From NCBI GenBank assembly GCA_002368685.1, contig DFEN01000156.1:1-35549 (forward strand): a stretch of DNA of 35,549 bases. The letters run 5' to 3'. The DNA is from Lachnospiraceae bacterium UBA3801 (GTDB taxonomy: Bacteria; Bacillota; Clostridia; Lachnospirales; Lachnospiraceae). Shown here in pieces: positions 1 to 7,391 of this stretch. The stretch's first letter is position 1. Each line of letters starts with the position of its first letter. The notes under the pieces are model-generated. The model made no database searches and was not told the origin of the DNA. It was given only the letters and a program-made list of their open reading frames with translations. The translations under genes were made by a program, and so were the position numbers.

Positions 1-122
1 TCAAGAATAGGCTCTTGCTCTAGTGTATCTATGCCATCAATAAGTGTTGAATATACATGATATGGAATGTTATTTAATGTTCGTTGCTCATCAACGTAAT
101 CTCTTAACTCTTGTCTTGTCAT
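1..122 (-). CDS. Hypothetical protein, truncated by window edge
   Basis: An open frame starts with ATG at 122 and reads MTRQELRDYVDEQRTLNNIP onward for 40 codons until the window ends, so the C-terminus is missing. A GGAAGG-type ribosome binding site made by the end of the upstream 28-aa gene precedes the ATG. The visible part is charged and probably helical. I do not recognise a family. It is the last visible member of the small-gene operon that begins near 1764. Confidence 0.55.
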   Translation of the reverse strand, partial: MTRQELRDYVDEQRTLNNIPYHVYSTLIDGIDTLEQEPIL

Positions 123-126
123 TTCT

Positions 127-213
127 TTACCTTCCATAATTTATCATAATACCGAAATACAAAATTAAACCCCAAAACAATAACATTACTGCACCCCAAA
201 CTTTTTGCATCAT
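127..213 (-). CDS. 28-aa single-pass membrane peptide
   Basis: ATG (213, followed by a second ATG) has a strong GGAGG Shine-Dalgarno at 6-8 nt. The 28-residue product starts MMQKVWGAVMLLFWGLILY and ends NYGR, so nearly the whole chain is one hydrophobic helix with a short polar tail. It sits 14 nt after the 105-aa gene at 228 and its end supplies the ribosome binding site of the next gene, which supports it as translated. Function unknown; tiny membrane peptides are common in phage early operons. Confidence 0.55.
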   Translation of the reverse strand: MMQKVWGAVMLLFWGLILYFGIMINYGR

Positions 214-227
214 ACTTCCTCCGTTGA

Positions 228-545
228 TTATTTTATCTCTGTATGTATCTCCATAAACACTTTTGCCCATCTTGTTACGTCTGCTTGTGCTTTAGCTAAC
301 TTCTGACCAATAGCTTCTACTATTATCTCTTTGGCATGTTCAATGTCAGGATTAAAAGAATACACATGACCATGCTTAAATTTATCTAAATCTGCATCGT
401 AGATATAATAAAAAAGATTATTCCTCTTATACCTATAATAAGATTTTGTTACCCACTTTTCATTGACCTTGTCATAATCTGTTAGTTCATCGACAGTTAT
501 CTTGCCAGTTTCTTCATCAAGTACGAACTTGTATATTGGCTTCAT
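228..545 (-). CDS. Hypothetical protein, 105 aa
   Basis: Starts with ATG at 545 after GAGGGATAAGAA; the start overlaps the stop of the upstream gene as ATGA, implying translational coupling. The product is soluble, rich in Lys, Tyr and Asp, with a YRYKRNNLFYYIYDADLDKF stretch suggesting beta strands and a helical C-terminus (residues about 70-105). No motif that I recognise. It belongs to the small accessory early operon after recA. Confidence 0.7.
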   Translation of the reverse strand: MKPIYKFVLDEETGKITVDELTDYDKVNEKWVTKSYYRYKRNNLFYYIYDADLDKFKHGHVYSFNPDIEHAKEIIVEAIGQKLAKAQADVTRWAKVFMEIHTEIK

Positions 546-859
546 TTCTTATCCCTCATATCTTTTAGCATCATACTTGTTATTACATCTAAAACATCAA
601 TAGCTTCCTGCTTACCTGCTGCCGCATCAGCAAATACTTTATCTAAAACAGCAGTCATAGTTAAACCTAACTTGTCCATAGTGTCCTTATGCACCTCCTC
701 GTCTGACATACAAGCAAGCTCTGCCATCTTATACACATCATCTTTGGTAAACTTACCTTCTTCATACAATGTATGTAGCAAAGTTGTCACCTCTGTCATA
801 ATCTGTGGCTTAATGCCCTCTACCTCGTATTTGTGTTCTTTCATGTTTCCGTAAATCAT
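542..859 (-). CDS. Hypothetical protein, 105 aa, mostly helical
   Basis: ATG at 859 is preceded by AAAGGAGAT. The sequence (TEVTTLLHTLYEEGKFTKDD and following) is predicted almost entirely alpha-helical, with acidic N-terminal helices and a Lys-rich end (MLKDMRDKK). The gene is coupled to the next by an ATGA overlap. I cannot assign a family; the context is a run of small early phage genes behind the SleB-like hydrolase gene. Confidence 0.7.
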   Translation of the reverse strand: MIYGNMKEHKYEVEGIKPQIMTEVTTLLHTLYEEGKFTKDDVYKMAELACMSDEEVHKDTMDKLGLTMTAVLDKVFADAAAGKQEAIDVLDVITSMMLKDMRDKK

Positions 860-873
860 AGTTTTTATCTCCT

Positions 874-1470
874 TTACTTTGTTGAAAAATAATGGTCACC
901 ATACTTAAATGCTGTTGTACCTGAATCACTATATCTATCTGTCCTAAAATATATTATTTCTGAGTTGGTTCGGCTCTCTCTTTCCTCTAATGCTATCTGA
1001 AAATCCTCTTCTGTAACTGTGTAGCCTGCTCTCTCTATCGCACCATCAACTGTTGTAGCAAACTGAACTGGGTCAATCTGATAAATAACATCAAGTGGCT
1101 TATCTGGGAAATCTTTATCATCTACTCTATTCCATATAACATCTGCTACATATCTTTTACCTAACTCATCTTGATTGCCAGCTTCTGCTTGTACGATTAA
1201 AGCGACTTCTTCTATTTCTCCATAGTATATCTCATTTCTTATTTCTTCCTGCTCATCATCTGCTGATGTAGAATGTAACATCACATATCGCTCAGGAAGT
1301 ACAGTATCTTCTGCCATTTTGAGCTTTTCTTCTTCATGCACTACATTTATCACTACACTACATAAACAGACTAAAAACAGTACGAGGATTGTTTCCTCAA
1401 CTATTCTTTTTACGATAGTATTCTCTAAAATATTCCGTATGTGTTCTATAAAACTCCCTACTTCTTTCAT
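874..1470 (-). CDS. SleB/CwlJ-type cell-wall hydrolase, membrane-anchored
   Basis: Predicted peptidoglycan hydrolase of the SleB/hydrolase_2 family (spore-cortex lytic transglycosylase fold). Counting from the upstream ATG at 1494, the protein has a transmembrane segment at residues 31-51 (RIVEETILVLFLVCLCSVVI), a linker, then the catalytic domain from about residue 88. That domain carries VALIVQAEAGN, with E104 the expected catalytic glutamate, and VADVIWNRVDDKDFPD, the family's typical V.NR signature. I prefer ATG 1470 because GAAGG lies 7 nt before it and none precedes 1494. Both starts lie inside the upstream 65-aa gene, giving a 74-98 nt overlap. The anchor implies action at the membrane/wall interface. 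It is separate from the lysis cassette at 27-29 kb, so a role in DNA entry, superinfection or an auxiliary lysis step is possible; this is inference. Confidence 0.75.
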   Translation of the reverse strand: MKEVGSFIEHIRNILENTIVKRIVEETILVLFLVCLCSVVINVVHEEEKLKMAEDTVLPERYVMLHSTSADDEQEEIRNEIYYGEIEEVALIVQAEAGNQDELGKRYVADVIWNRVDDKDFPDKPLDVIYQIDPVQFATTVDGAIERAGYTVTEEDFQIALEERESRTNSEIIYFRTDRYSDSGTTAFKYGDHYFSTK

Positions 1471-1594
1471 TTCTTCGCCTTCGTCTCTCCTCATCTGATA
1501 ATCGCTTTCTGCCGGGCTTCTGTCTGATTGTGCCTATGCAATCATCATACTTACAATTATCACAATCTTCTGGCTGACAATAAATCTTCATCAT
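1397..1594 (-). CDS. Small Cys-cluster, Arg-rich protein (65 aa)
   Basis: Starts at ATGATG (1594) after CGGGAG. Residues 1-20 contain a Cys cluster, C6-x4-C11-x2-C14-x4-C19 (CQPEDCDNCKYDDC), suited to binding zinc. The rest is strongly basic and helical (RKRLSDEERRRRRNERSREF), so nucleic-acid binding is plausible. It overlaps the 55-aa gene upstream by 35 nt and the SleB-like gene downstream by at least 74 nt in another frame; such tight packing is unusual here. Function unknown. Confidence 0.6.
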   Translation of the reverse strand: MMKIYCQPEDCDNCKYDDCIGTIRQKPGRKRLSDEERRRRRNERSREFYRTHTEYFREYYRKKNS

Positions 1595-1727
1595 TTATCT
1601 CCCGTCTTTTTGATAATAGCTTTACATGAAAGTTATCACCATCTTTTACTTTAAGAGTGTCTAAGTTCATTTCTATTTCCCCATTAACTTCAAACTTACC
1701 ACTCCACTGCTCTAGTATCTGTTTCAT
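1560..1727 (-). CDS. 55-aa hypothetical protein
   Basis: A short ORF starting at ATG 1727 behind a clean AAAGGAG at 5 nt. The product begins MKQILEQWSGKFEVNGEIEM and ends LLSARRL. It is the first gene downstream of the promoter at 1764-1792. No family recognised. The strong ribosome binding site and position make it more credible than its length suggests. Confidence 0.6.
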   Translation of the reverse strand: MKQILEQWSGKFEVNGEIEMNLDTLKVKDGDNFHVKLLSKRREINDEDLLSARRL

Positions 1728-1763
1728 GTGTCTCCTTTCTTTAAGTCTTTTTTACTTAAAAAC

Positions 1764-1792
1764 ATTGTATAACATATTTATATAAAAGTAAA
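1764..1792 (-). promoter_or_regulatory. Promoter for the small-gene operon after recA
   Basis: On the minus strand TTTACT (1792-1787) and TACAAT (1769-1764) are separated by 17 bp; the spacer ends with ATATGTTA, a core repeated at other phage promoters in this window. The -35 overlaps the downstream side of the recA terminator. It would drive the genes from 1727 to the window edge. Confidence 0.55.
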
Positions 1793-1816
1793 GCGAGAAC
1801 AATTAAGTTCCCGCTT
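1791..1816 (-). terminator. Rho-independent terminator after recA
   Basis: Inverted repeat AAGCGAGAAC / GTTCCCGCTT (10 bp, one wobble) around a 6-nt AATTAA loop, followed on the minus strand by TACTTTTAT. It lies 6 nt past the recA stop and closes the replication-recombination operon. Confidence 0.75.
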
Positions 1817-1821
1817 ATTGA

Positions 1822-2874
1822 TTAACCTATTTTACTGTCTATATAATTCTCTACAAATGAGAGCACATCCTCATGTGATTCATCCATAAAGAACTCTCTT
1901 ACATTAGCCATACCTTGTATCTTATCAGCTTTTATTTCACCTGTATCCGGGTCAACTATTGAGAACCATGCTCCACTCTGTAATATCAGATTATATTTAA
2001 GAGCAACTTCAAGAAGGTCTGTGAGATAATCTATACCATTAGCATAATCTATTGTATAGTAACCTCCTCTTCTGTTTCCCGGACAAGTCTTATTCTTCAC
2101 CATGCTCATAAGAACTTTATTGCCTGCAGGACTCTCTGAACTACGCTTTATCTCATTGCCCTTTTCGTCAATAAAACTACCTCTTGTAAACTGCATACGC
2201 ACACTACAAAGATGTTTCCATGCTCGTCCTCCAGGTGTCTTTATCGCACCACTATACATAGCCCCTAAGTCATCTCGTATCTGATTTATACCTATAACTG
2301 TGCTGTTGAATTTGTGACACAACATCTCTGCTTTTCTGCCGAATACTGTAAGGGGCATAGATATGCCTGCGTAAGTCTTATCTGCAACTGTCTTATCCAT
2401 CTCTTGCGCTGATACCATTGCGGCAATAGAGTCGAGAATAACTAACCCTACTTCTCCTGTACCCATCATTTCAAGTATTATCTGTAAAATGTCCTCTGCA
2501 CTCTGACTCTCGGGCTGTAATAAGATTAAGTCATCAACATCAACCCCTAACTTTGCTGCCCACTCTACATCAAGCGTGTTCTCACTATCAAAATAAGCAA
2601 CCCTTTTAGGATGCTCCTCATCTGCTTGCATACGCTGATAGTTGCCTACAATATCGAGTGCTGTCGTAGTCTTTCCACCATGCTCTTCGCCATAGAACTC
2701 AATCAGTCTGCCTGTAGGTATACCCCCATAAGTACAATAGTTCATACGGGGTGATGTAAATGGTATTCTTGTGTACTCTCTCTTAGGAATACCATATCCT
2801 ACGATATTTGCTCCTGCATCTTTGTTTACTTTCTTTATGATTTCATCTAATGATAACTGCCTATCTTTAGCCAT
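1822..2874 (-). CDS. recA: RecA/UvsX-like recombinase
   Basis: Full-length RecA family protein (350 aa) for ATP-dependent strand exchange on single-stranded DNA. Walker A is GEEHGGKT at residues 62-69 (host RecA usually has GPESSGKT). Next come YFDSENTLD at about 94-102, where E98 fits the catalytic glutamate, Walker B VILDS at 145-149, and the loop region with INQIRDDLG around residues 197-205. The substituted Walker A flank (EEHG) suggests a phage-type RecA distinct from a host copy. ATG 2874 follows AAGGAG. It is the last gene of the recombination block with the Cas4-like nuclease and the RecU-like resolvase, so recombination-dependent replication or repair is likely. Confidence 0.9.
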   Translation of the reverse strand: MAKDRQLSLDEIIKKVNKDAGANIVGYGIPKREYTRIPFTSPRMNYCTYGGIPTGRLIEFYGEEHGGKTTTALDIVGNYQRMQADEEHPKRVAYFDSENTLDVEWAAKLGVDVDDLILLQPESQSAEDILQIILEMMGTGEVGLVILDSIAAMVSAQEMDKTVADKTYAGISMPLTVFGRKAEMLCHKFNSTVIGINQIRDDLGAMYSGAIKTPGGRAWKHLCSVRMQFTRGSFIDEKGNEIKRSSESPAGNKVLMSMVKNKTCPGNRRGGYYTIDYANGIDYLTDLLEVALKYNLILQSGAWFSIVDPDTGEIKADKIQGMANVREFFMDESHEDVLSFVENYIDSKIG

Positions 2875-2887
2875 ATCGTTTTTCTCC

Positions 2888-3388
2888 TTATTTATTTATC
2901 TGCATCATTGATAACTCTGCTTCACTCATTCTTCGGCTCATAACCTTTTTAACTGATGAGAGGACTTCTTGAGCGGAATCAACTTTTGCTTTCAAAATAC
3001 GATAGGCTTTACTATAAACTATGCTCACAACTTTTTCTGTCATAGCATCAAGCTCTGCCTGTGCGTTTTTATCTGCTACTGTACCTGACTTCTGCATTGA
3101 GCGGGCTACATTGTATGCTTCTTTGTATGCTGAACTAGAGAGGTCATCTCTTATACCCATCTGCTCTGCACCAACACTCGTGAAATAAATAAGAGAGGAT
3201 AATCTAAGAGCGAAGTCATCAAGCTCTGCATCTGTTGGAGGCTGTTCATCATTCCTCAATATGCCAATTATAAACTGCATATAATCATCAAGCTCACCTG
3301 AATATCTTTCGATTATCTCCTCAATAGTCTTATCAATCTCTGCTGAATTTTCCTCTACCTTATCAAGTAGCTCTTTAGATACTGACAT
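2888..3388 (-). CDS. Hypothetical helical protein upstream of recA
   Basis: 166 aa, ATG 3388 with AAAGGAG at 5 nt. The whole chain looks alpha-helical, with acidic heptad-like segments at residues 1-35 and a C-terminal helix pair from about 115 to 160 (KVVSIVYSKAYRILKAKVDS). It has no Cys and no catalytic motif visible. It lies 13 nt before recA in the same transcript, so a recombination accessory role is possible, but this is context only. Confidence 0.7.
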   Translation of the reverse strand: MSVSKELLDKVEENSAEIDKTIEEIIERYSGELDDYMQFIIGILRNDEQPPTDAELDDFALRLSSLIYFTSVGAEQMGIRDDLSSSAYKEAYNVARSMQKSGTVADKNAQAELDAMTEKVVSIVYSKAYRILKAKVDSAQEVLSSVKKVMSRRMSEAELSMMQINK

Positions 3389-3399
3389 ATTTTCTCCTT

Positions 3400-3609
3400 T
3401 CAGTCTGCGTGTAGATGTTTATTCATTGTTCTAATGTAATTCTTTCCCTTACACACATACCAATCATCTGTTCTTCTGCCATCTCTTATAGGTATAACAT
3501 CACTATCATCCATGTGTACTCGCTTTAAGCACACATAAGTGTTTTTACCTATCTGAGACAGATTTTCACATTGTTTACATCCAATCTCAAACTTTATAAT
3601 TACTCCCAT
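3400..3609 (-). CDS. Small putative zinc-binding protein (69 aa)
   Basis: Begins MGVIIKFEIGCKQCENLSQI. Four cysteines, C11-x2-C14, C27 and C53, with nearby His residues, could form a treble-clef or rubredoxin-like zinc site. The ribosome binding site is weak (AGTGAAGTGAG), unlike its neighbours. It sits between the RecU-like and the 166-aa genes in the recombination operon. Function not known. Confidence 0.6.
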   Translation of the reverse strand: MGVIIKFEIGCKQCENLSQIGKNTYVCLKRVHMDDSDVIPIRDGRRTDDWYVCKGKNYIRTMNKHLHAD

Positions 3610-3655
3610 GACTACTCACTTCACTTTCTTTTTCTTTTATTATCTCATAAGAATA

Positions 3656-4123
3656 TCAAGCAATCGACTGGAACAGCTTAACCATCTCATATTCCCAGAA
3701 AACCCTCTTCTTCCTTCCAGGTATATCAATGATTTCTTTGTCATCCGCATCATATCTGATACTTTTAGCTCCATTTTGTTTAAGTATCTCTAAGAATTGT
3801 ATAGGAATAAATGCTGTCCTATCACAATTTACCCACCAGCATAATATGCCTGCTACAACTCCATCTATCTTAGACATCTTCAAAAGCTCTGTCCACTGAA
3901 ACTCTGTTATATTTACAAATGGAAGAGATGGTTTATTTGTAGCCTTGCACTCTATGGCATAGAGAACAGGCTTATGATAAATAAGAAAGTCACATGGATT
4001 TTTACTGCCAACCTTATAAGTCATCTGGTCAGGAACTCTATACACAGATGTGTTGGGTATTTTTTCAAATGCTTCTTTTACTACTGACTCAAAATCCTTA
4101 CCTCTATTAACATGACTAGCCAT
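3656..4123 (-). CDS. RecU-like Holliday junction resolvase
   Basis: 155 aa. The N-terminus NRGKDFESVVKEAFEK matches the helix that opens RecU/phage resolvase folds (E12 candidate metal ligand). D45 in PCDFLIYH and E58-x-K60 in YAIECKATN make the PD-(D/E)XK catalytic set. Then NITEFQWTELLKM and a strand region before the end follow, as in RecU. RecU-family enzymes cut Holliday junctions. The start ATG at 4123 shares TAATG with the stop of the Cas4-like gene, so the two are translationally coupled. A generic VRR-NUC type nuclease is the alternative. Confidence 0.75.
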   Translation of the reverse strand: MASHVNRGKDFESVVKEAFEKIPNTSVYRVPDQMTYKVGSKNPCDFLIYHKPVLYAIECKATNKPSLPFVNITEFQWTELLKMSKIDGVVAGILCWWVNCDRTAFIPIQFLEILKQNGAKSIRYDADDKEIIDIPGRKKRVFWEYEMVKLFQSIA

Positions 4124-4917
4124 TACTTATCTCCTTTGCAATGATTCAAGTAACCACAGTATTTACAGTTGATAGTAGGCAAGTCTTCTTTCGGTGGTGT
4201 TATTTTTCTATCAACATAGCCTTGAACATCTTCTATAAATGCTACCAAATCATTTTTCATCTCTCTTGTTACATGGAATAGATAGCACTTTGTATTTAAT
4301 AAGTCCCTTTCACGATAAATGAACAAAACATCATCTATATTAAAGCTGTTAGCATAAGATATAGCCTGGTGATAATGTTTCTTATCCACATCAGTTCTTG
4401 AATACCACTTATTACTGCTCTCTGTTTTTATTTCTATGATATAATACTTACCTTTGTATTTAATTATACCGTCACACATAAAGCTAATGTATGTACCATA
4501 TCTTGTATCATAGAGCTTTGTCTCTGTTCCCTTTTTCTCTCTGACTATAAGATAATCAAGGTCATGCTCTTTTATGTACTGCTCTACGTCTATCCACTCA
4601 CAGTCTATACCATTTTCTTTCATGCCCATAATGGCAGTTTGAGTTCTTACATGAATGTCTGTACCAGAGTCACATATACCAACCATATTAAAAGAAGCTG
4701 TTTCAGTATCAGGTTTAACACCCATTATCTGATAATAACAACCTCTCTTACAATTCATACCACTCGGCTTAAATGTTTGTGAAGGTATACCATCATACTT
4801 ATTAGCATCTATCTCAACGCTTCTCTTATAATCTGCCAAAAAGCTCTCGTTTATAGGCACTTCTTTATTAGCAAGCTCTATCAACCTGCTGACATTTTTT
4901 AAACTACCTCTACTCAT
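4123..4917 (-). CDS. Cas4/RecB-like PD-(D/E)XK nuclease with Fe-S type cysteines
   Basis: 264 aa. Cysteines at C56/C60 (MNCKRGC) and at C251-x2-C254-x5-C260 (CKYCGYLNHC) bracket a nuclease core with GTDIHVR (H89), D149 (FMCDGII) and E162-x-K164 (IIEIKTE). One early Cys plus three C-terminal Cys around a RecB motif is the layout of Cas4 and AddB-like [4Fe-4S] exonucleases. Expected activity is 5'-3' exonuclease or end resection that supplies ssDNA to RecA. It starts at ATG 4917 after CTGGAG and follows a terminator (4938-4959). No other cas genes are present, so a role in recombination is more likely than spacer acquisition. Confidence 0.8.
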   Translation of the reverse strand: MSRGSLKNVSRLIELANKEVPINESFLADYKRSVEIDANKYDGIPSQTFKPSGMNCKRGCYYQIMGVKPDTETASFNMVGICDSGTDIHVRTQTAIMGMKENGIDCEWIDVEQYIKEHDLDYLIVREKKGTETKLYDTRYGTYISFMCDGIIKYKGKYYIIEIKTESSNKWYSRTDVDKKHYHQAISYANSFNIDDVLFIYRERDLLNTKCYLFHVTREMKNDLVAFIEDVQGYVDRKITPPKEDLPTINCKYCGYLNHCKGDK

Positions 4918-4937
4918 ATTATTCTCCAGTTAAAATA

Positions 4938-4959
4938 AGGGAGAGACTAAGCTCTCCCT
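4938..4959 (-). terminator. Terminator between clamp and Cas4-like gene
   Basis: AGGGAGAG / CTCTCCCT, 8-bp perfect stem with an ACTAAG loop, followed on the minus strand by TATTTTAA. It sits between the clamp stop (4975) and the next start (4917), so some readthrough must serve the recombination genes unless a promoter was missed. Confidence 0.7.
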
Positions 4960-4974
4960 ACAAGCTGTTGTAAG

Positions 4975-6087
4975 TTACTCTGCGGTTCTATCATCATCAG
5001 CAAGTGCAATTATCTGTTTTGTGTTACCGAGCATGAGCTTAATGGAATTATCTTTACCATAAAGTATCTCAATAACATCAGACTGATATGCCTTAACCTG
5101 AGTTTTGAACAAATCAATGTCGAGACAACAAGTATAATCCTTAAAGTCCACACTCTCTTTATAAGGTATAAGCTCTTCGCCTCTATCTTGCTTAGATGAT
5201 ACCATGAGTCCGTCTTTTGTAAATGTTAAGTAAACACTGTTCTTATCAAACGTGTCTACAAACAATGAGAGACGGTCAAGCATCTGAGTAAGTGGCTGCT
5301 TCTCAATCTTGCATGAGCTAGGGAAATCTTCATCAAGAAGACCTGAGATAGCATCTATCTTGTAATCTTCTACTCCCTCATCAAATGCACCATATACAAC
5401 TACACTACCTGCATCAAAGATAACAACATCATCTTTATACCTAACATCAATGCTCTCCTGTGTAGCGACATCAAGTAAATCCATAAGCTGTGGTGAAATA
5501 AGTTTAGGCTCTTCAAAGAGCTTAATGTCTATACCACAAATCTTATAGGTATCTGTTGCGACAACTCTTTCTCCACAGTAATAATCTGAGTAGCACATAT
5601 CATCTTTACCTACAAGAAGTGCGGCTTTAGCTGTAGACAGTATATGACGTACTGTTGAGAGCTTTATTTCTTCACTATTGAAAAACTCATCTGAATTTTC
5701 TTCAAGTGGGTCAGGATAATCAATGAGTTCTCCCTCTTCATCATAAGGCAACTCGATAACATACTTACCATTGCCTTTGATTACGAGCTTATCAAGCTCA
5801 CCGTTACTGCCTGCTTTTACCTCTAAAACAACATCTTCGCAAGTAAGTTTTGAAATGAGCTTGGAGAACTTATCTACTCCTACAACTACATTGAAGTCAT
5901 CTCCTGCTACTTTATCCTGTCTTACATACAGATAGTTATTGTTATCTGTTGTTTCAAGCGTCAACCTATTATCTTTTAATGAAATTGACATAAGCTGAGT
6001 TATGAACAGGTCATTATTCATACCTGCTCCCTTTACTGCTTTTGCGACCATATCCTGAAACTGTGCTGTGTTGATAGTTAATTTCAT
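4975..6087 (-). CDS. dnaN: DNA polymerase III beta-like sliding clamp
   Basis: 370 aa, the usual length of a bacterial beta clamp. It starts MKLTINTAQFQDMVAKAVKG, the typical first beta-strand/helix of DnaN domain 1. Domain 1 contains SISLKDNRLTLETTDNNNYL, domain 2 has VRHILSTAKAALLVGKDD followed by ATDTYKICGID, and domain 3 covers about residues 250-370. I chose ATG 6087 (AGAGGAG at 7 nt, ATGA overlap with the upstream stop) rather than the longer frame from 6141. It clamps the phage polymerase on DNA; a phage-encoded beta clamp with a family-A polymerase implies a self-sufficient replisome. Sequence similarity to host DnaN is low by eye, so confidence comes from layout and length. Confidence 0.75.
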   Translation of the reverse strand: MKLTINTAQFQDMVAKAVKGAGMNNDLFITQLMSISLKDNRLTLETTDNNNYLYVRQDKVAGDDFNVVVGVDKFSKLISKLTCEDVVLEVKAGSNGELDKLVIKGNGKYVIELPYDEEGELIDYPDPLEENSDEFFNSEEIKLSTVRHILSTAKAALLVGKDDMCYSDYYCGERVVATDTYKICGIDIKLFEEPKLISPQLMDLLDVATQESIDVRYKDDVVIFDAGSVVVYGAFDEGVEDYKIDAISGLLDEDFPSSCKIEKQPLTQMLDRLSLFVDTFDKNSVYLTFTKDGLMVSSKQDRGEELIPYKESVDFKDYTCCLDIDLFKTQVKAYQSDVIEILYGKDNSIKLMLGNTKQIIALADDDRTAE

Positions 6088-6293
6088 GCCTTTACTCCTC
6101 TCTTCTTTTTCTTTACAGTGCCATTTGCAAACTGACTCCACTTTTCTGCGAACTCACTTTCAAGTCGTGTGGTAAATACAGCTTTACCAACACTGTTCTG
6201 ACTATAATCATGTTTACAGAACTGCTTGAAGCCGAGTTCCCTCATGTTTTCTTTAGCTCTATTACGGGCTAAACTTCTGAGCATACTACTCAT
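6084..6293 (-). CDS. Small basic protein before the clamp gene
   Basis: 69 aa, ATG 6293 after AGGAGG. Basic helical N-terminus (MLRSLARNRAKENMRELGFK), aromatic middle, and a Lys tail (VKKKKRGVKA). No recognised family. The stop overlaps the clamp start as ATGA. Possibly a nucleic-acid or clamp-binding accessory; this is only context. Confidence 0.65.
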   Translation of the reverse strand: MSSMLRSLARNRAKENMRELGFKQFCKHDYSQNSVGKAVFTTRLESEFAEKWSQFANGTVKKKKRGVKA

Positions 6294-6305
6294 CTTATTC
6301 CTCCT

Positions 6306-7391
6306 TTATCTACATAGCTTACTAGCTAATTTCTTAGCACCCTTTATCGTCTGTTCCATATCAGTATATTTATATTGACCTAATCTACCTGCAAATGTCG
6401 TATTAGAGACTGTTAGATTTGCATACTTTCTATATAACTCTAAATTTTTATCGGTAGCAATAGGATAATATCTCTCATTAGTTCCATCAAACTCACGAGG
6501 AAACTCCCTTGATATTATTGTTATATCTGACTCTTCATCCAGAAAATGTTTATGCTCAATCTCTCTTGTGTAATCTACATCTTTAGAGGGATAATTGATT
6601 ACGGCAACACCATTCGCATTATCTGTATAGTCTAATCTATACTCTTCAAAGTACAATGAACGATATTCTAACTTACCAAAACAATAACTAAAGTATTCAT
6701 CTATACTGCCTGTATAAATTATATGCTTGGCATATTTCTTCATCTTTCGCCAATCTCTTATACCTGTAAGCACAACTGCCTCTGACAATAACTGCTCTAT
6801 AAGAAATGTATATCCTGTTATTGGTATGCCTTGATACTGCTTACCACTATAATAGTTATTGTCATAAGTAAATCTTAAAGGTATTCTACCTAATATTGAT
6901 GCAGGTAACTCTGTACACTTTTTACCCCATTGTTTCTCTGTGTACTCTTTTATAAACATCTCATAGATAGTTTTACCTACCATTGACAGAGCTTTTTCTT
7001 CAAGATTCTTAGGACTAGAACAATGCACTAAATCATCAGCTATTTTACCTTTAGCTTCTTCAGGTCTTACTACTCCCCACAACTGTTTAAATGTATTCAT
7101 GTTAAAAGGCAGATTATAAAGCTCTCCGTCTACATAAGACATAGGTGAATTTATAAATGGCTTAAATGTGACAAACTCATTTACATATTTCCATAATCCA
7201 TAATCATCTGTTCTGAATATATGTGCGCCATATTTATGTACTGTTATATCATCTCTTTTTTCTGTATAACACATACCACCTATTTCATCTTTTCGCTCTA
7301 CAACCATTACTGTCTTACCTATTCTAGTAAGCTCTTGTGCAAGTGTAGCTCCAAACAATCCTGCTCCTACTATCAGATAATCAAACTTCAT
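6306..7391 (-). CDS. glf: UDP-galactopyranose mutase
   Basis: Flavoenzyme that interconverts UDP-galactopyranose and UDP-galactofuranose. 361 aa, close to the usual 365-390. Visible features: the FAD dinucleotide fold GAGLFG at residues 9-14; the flavin motif ERKDEIGGMCYT at 32-43; YGAHIFRT at 54-61; YNLPFNMNTFKQLWG at 92-106; KQWG at 153-156 (the UDP-stacking Trp region); ASILGRIPLRF around 164-174 with candidate active-site Arg; and a C-terminal GRLGQYKYTDMEQTI matching the family's GRL.YKY.DM signature. All key blocks are intact, so it should be active. The start overlaps the upstream TAGT stop (ATGA), and that gene's last codons supply its GGGAG ribosome binding site. Placement behind three DNA-type glycosyltransferases suggests it makes their sugar donor. 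Confidence 0.93.
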   Translation of the reverse strand: MKFDYLIVGAGLFGATLAQELTRIGKTVMVVERKDEIGGMCYTEKRDDITVHKYGAHIFRTDDYGLWKYVNEFVTFKPFINSPMSYVDGELYNLPFNMNTFKQLWGVVRPEEAKGKIADDLVHCSSPKNLEEKALSMVGKTIYEMFIKEYTEKQWGKKCTELPASILGRIPLRFTYDNNYYSGKQYQGIPITGYTFLIEQLLSEAVVLTGIRDWRKMKKYAKHIIYTGSIDEYFSYCFGKLEYRSLYFEEYRLDYTDNANGVAVINYPSKDVDYTREIEHKHFLDEESDITIISREFPREFDGTNERYYPIATDKNLELYRKYANLTVSNTTFAGRLGQYKYTDMEQTIKGAKKLASKLCR

